Source: Haloarcula mannanilytica
Lineage (GTDB): Archaea; Halobacteriota; Halobacteria; Halobacteriales; Haloarculaceae
DNA: 64,000 bases
Assembly: GCF_005406125.1 (NCBI RefSeq)
Contig: NZ_BIXZ01000001.1
Coordinates: forward strand, 62,001 to 126,000
Direction of reading: 5' to 3'
The position numbers were made by a program, and so were the translations under genes. Within the stretch, counting starts at the first letter, position 1. Every line of letters begins with the position of its first letter. Positions 62,229 to 64,000 of this stretch are shown piece by piece. The notes beneath the pieces were generated by a model, which was given only the letters and a program-made list of their open reading frames with translations, did not search any database and had not been told where the DNA came from.

Positions 62229-63332
62229 CTACTGCTCGGCGATGACCGGGCAGTTGACCATCGCCGTGCCGGAGGCCAGGATGTCAGCGTCCTGGGCCGA
62301 GTCAAGGTCGGAGACGCTGTCGAAGTCCGCGTTGTCGAAGGTGTTGACGAGCCACAGCGGCGAGTAGCTGTCGTCGCCCGGCACGGTCGCAGTGACGTTG
62401 TGCGTCTGGTCGTTCCGGTCCTCGGACATGAACCCGGACGGTGGACCGCCGCCGTCCTCGCCGGGGTTCGTGTTGAAGCTCACGTAAATCGGGGAGACGG
62501 GGATAGAGCCATCAGACGACGACAGCGGGGACTCGCCGAACAGGAAATACGGGACCACTTCGCCATCGTACCAGCCCTGGACCAGGTCGGTCGAACTGCT
62601 GTCGGCGCTGTGTCGTCGCTCCGCGGTCGACCCATCGGGGACGACCGGGCAGTTCTTGATTGTCTCCGTCGGCTCAATGTCGTAGCCCGCTGCCTGAATC
62701 TGTGACACGCTGGTCACCGTGTTGGCCTCGTAATCGTCGGGTACCGTCACCCTGTGGACCTGCCAGAAGTCGTTGTATCCCTCGTCGCCGGGGACCACGT
62801 CGATAACGTTTAGCTGGTCCTCGACCGGGTCCCCGTTCTCGTAGAACAGCGCGTAAATCGGGGCCGCCTGAGTCGGCTGAACATCGAAGTCGTAGTACTG
62901 GATAACGGTCCCGTCGGGGCCGTACCCCTGTATCAGGAACAACTCGTCGAAGTCGATTGGCTCGTCGGCGTCCGGGAGCGCGTCGTTCGCGCTGCGCTGG
63001 TGGAGCGTCCCGGCGGCGTCGCTGAATCGGTCGATGGACGCCGTCGGAGCGTCGCTGGGGTCGGTGGGACTCATATCGCCGTCCATCGACCCCTCAGTCA
63101 TCTCCTCTTCCTCAGTCATCGCGTCGCCGTCCGTCATCGCGTCGCCGTCCGTCATCGCGTCGCCGTCCGTCATTTCACCGTCAGTCATCTCGCTCTCCGT
63201 CATCCCGCTTTCAGTCATTTCACCATCTGCCCCGCCACCACCGTCACCGTCGCTTCCGCTACACCCTGCGAGTGCGAGTGCTGTCCCAGTGCTTGCAAGC
63301 GTCGTCAGGAATCTGCGTCGAGTTTCCGTCAT
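62229..63332 (-). CDS. Tat-exported lipoprotein with duplicated domain
   Basis: A 367-residue protein. A Tat signal (TRRRFLTTLASTGTALALAG) ends at the lipobox Cys. A Met/Thr/Asp-rich stretch with DAMTDG repeats follows (about 40-85). Two homologous domains follow: one near APIYALFYENGDPVED ending TIKNCPVV, one near SPIYVSFNTNPGEDG ending AMVNCPVI, each with VPGD[ED] and a late Cys. Function unknown; probably an outer-face binding protein. It converges with the carbonic anhydrase gene. Confidence 0.85.
   Translation of the reverse strand: MTETRRRFLTTLASTGTALALAGCSGSDGDGGGGADGEMTESGMTESEMTDGEMTDGDAMTDGDAMTDGDAMTEEEEMTEGSMDGDMSPTDPSDAPTASIDRFSDAAGTLHQRSANDALPDADEPIDFDELFLIQGYGPDGTVIQYYDFDVQPTQAAPIYALFYENGDPVEDQLNVIDVVPGDEGYNDFWQVHRVTVPDDYEANTVTSVSQIQAAGYDIEPTETIKNCPVVPDGSTAERRHSADSSSTDLVQGWYDGEVVPYFLFGESPLSSSDGSIPVSPIYVSFNTNPGEDGGGPPSGFMSEDRNDQTHNVTATVPGDDSYSPLWLVNTFDNADFDSVSDLDSAQDADILASGTAMVNCPVIAEQ
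63117..63170 (-). repeat. Three perfect 18-base tandem repeats
   Basis: Three identical copies of CATCGCGTCGCCGTCCGT (plus strand) lie in frame and code DAMTDG on the minus strand; degenerate copies flank them. The array can change length in frame. Confidence 0.9.
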
Positions 63333-63474
63333 ATTCCGTCTGGACAGGCGGTGGACTCCCTAAAGGGGATTTTTCGAACTCCGGATGAACTGTCCCCTGC
63401 GTTCGGGCCGAAACTATGCCAATTTCGCCCCGGAGCCAAACCGTTAATCCGCGGCCGGCCCGTCGATTGGATAT

Positions 63475-63936
63475 ATGGAGTCACTCCACCCGCGAGTGAG
63501 GCTGCTGTGGGTCCTGTCGACGGTTATCCAGGCGTCGGTGCTCGGGGTCATCGCCTACCTCGTCGACCGCTTTGCGGTCGCACTACCACAGTGGGCCATC
63601 GTCGGCGGTTGGGTCGTGCTGGTGCTACTCGGCATCGCTCACGCCGTCGCAGCCCACCGGATTTGGCGCTTTGACCTCCAGGACGACGCCCTCTTTCTCC
63701 TCCGGGGCGTCGTGACACGGACCGACACGTCGGTCCCCTACGTCCGCGTCCAGCACGTCGACACCACACGGGGTCCGATTGAGCGGGCCGTCGGGCTGGC
63801 GAGTGTCGTCGTCTACACCGCCGGGACCCGCGGTGCGGACATCACGATCCCCGGACTGCGGCCCGAGCGGGCCACCGAACTGCGCGAGCGGCTTCGTGAC
63901 CTCGCAAACGAGAGCGAGGCCACGGACGCGGTATGA
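63475..63936 (+). CDS. PH (bPH2/DUF304) domain membrane protein
   Basis: A 153-residue protein with two N-terminal membrane helices (about 10-30, 38-58) and a bacterial-type PH domain: LFLLRGVVTRTDTSVPYVRV, QHVDTTRGPIERAVGLASVV. The pattern matches YdbS-like proteins, which pair with a longer YdbT-like partner, here the next gene (overlap ATGA). Role unknown. Confidence 0.88.
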   Translation: MESLHPRVRLLWVLSTVIQASVLGVIAYLVDRFAVALPQWAIVGGWVVLVLLGIAHAVAAHRIWRFDLQDDALFLLRGVVTRTDTSVPYVRVQHVDTTRGPIERAVGLASVVVYTAGTRGADITIPGLRPERATELRERLRDLANESEATDAV

Positions 63937-64000
63937 ACCGGCTCCATCCGCGGAGCGCCGCTGTTCGAATTGCCCGGGCAGCCCTGCAGGGCGGCTTCTT
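63933..64000 (+). CDS. Probable PH domain protein, 3' truncated by window
   Basis: The ATG at 63933 overlaps the previous stop by 4 bases. Only about 22 residues (MNRLHPRSAAVRIARAALQG and on) are visible before the window ends. The coupled start and the N-terminal sequence HPRSA suit the YdbT-like partner of the preceding gene. Confidence 0.6.
   Translation, partial: MNRLHPRSAAVRIARAALQGGF

Noticed and set aside
63117..63170. Possible CRISPR array
   Set aside because: Units are contiguous with no spacers and are in frame within a lipoprotein gene. The repeats at 45560-45860 are likewise in-frame protein repeats.
1..64000. Insertion sequences, prophage genes, integrase sites
   Set aside because: I found no transposase, integrase or paired terminal inverted repeats; all clear genes have a uniform haloarchaeal character.

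Overview
The window is chromosomal DNA from an extremely halophilic archaeon (class Halobacteria), probably Haloarcula or a close relative. The evidence is the high GC content, the strong Asp/Glu bias and Lys poverty of nearly every protein, leaderless genes with TATA boxes about 27 bases before the start codon, Tat/lipobox secreted proteins and PGF-CTERM surface proteins. Archaeal family markers include pelota, archaeal RqcH, archaeal Elp3, DUF63, DUF4013 and a halobacterial transducer. A glutamate-mutase S subunit (a methylaspartate-cycle enzyme type known from Haloarcula) supports the genus guess but does not prove it. The genus call is an inference.

Layout. 1-8.3 kb: an FtsX/MacB-type ABC permease cut by the window edge, then two convergent operons forming a MoxR/DUF58 system (small membrane protein, DUF4350 protein and MoxR ATPase on +; DUF58 protein and two membrane proteins on -). 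8.4-11.7 kb: a secreted metzincin-like protein, a membrane-anchored family 2 glycosyltransferase, an AT-rich gene-poor gap and a small membrane peptide gene. 11.7-19 kb: inositol-phosphatase family enzyme, DUF63 protein, a fused E1-like/YcaO protein, a TbsP-like regulator and a large caspase-like CHAT protein. 19-24.7 kb: SHMT (glyA), a DUF433/DUF5615 toxin-antitoxin pair, FolD, a NUDIX enzyme, small proteins and a candidate two-hairpin non-coding RNA. 24.9-33.8 kb: PadR regulator, MgtC-like protein, sensor kinase, MutY, a cation/Ca exchanger, GNAT, the GlmS-like subunit, FMN reductase and a YIP1-like protein.

33.8-41 kb: a zinc-ribbon/S1/OB/DHH-like nucleic-acid protein, cupin, membrane chemotaxis transducer and Elp3. 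41-46.7 kb: two neighbouring cell-surface proteins with PGF-CTERM anchors and a shared C-terminal module. 46.7-55.9 kb: FAD oxidoreductase, RqcH, AIR-synthase-like protein, two tandem DUF4013 proteins, pelota, a cytosolic histidine kinase and a metallo-hydrolase. 56.2-64 kb: methyltransferase, membrane-anchored HTH regulator, DapA-family aldolase, Lhr helicase, beta carbonic anhydrase, a repeat-bearing lipoprotein and a PH-domain pair cut by the window end.

Functional themes are one-carbon metabolism (glyA, folD), ribosome rescue and tRNA modification (rqcH, pelota, elp3), DNA maintenance (mutY, lhr, DHH-like protein), envelope biology and signal transduction. I see no rRNA, tRNA, CRISPR array, prophage or intact insertion sequence. 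The best leads for something undescribed are the orphan E1-like/YcaO protein (14.1-15.8 kb), the caspase-like CHAT protein beside it, the two-hairpin RNA candidate at 24.25 kb, and a long inverted repeat spanning the start of the metzincin gene at 8.4-8.6 kb.
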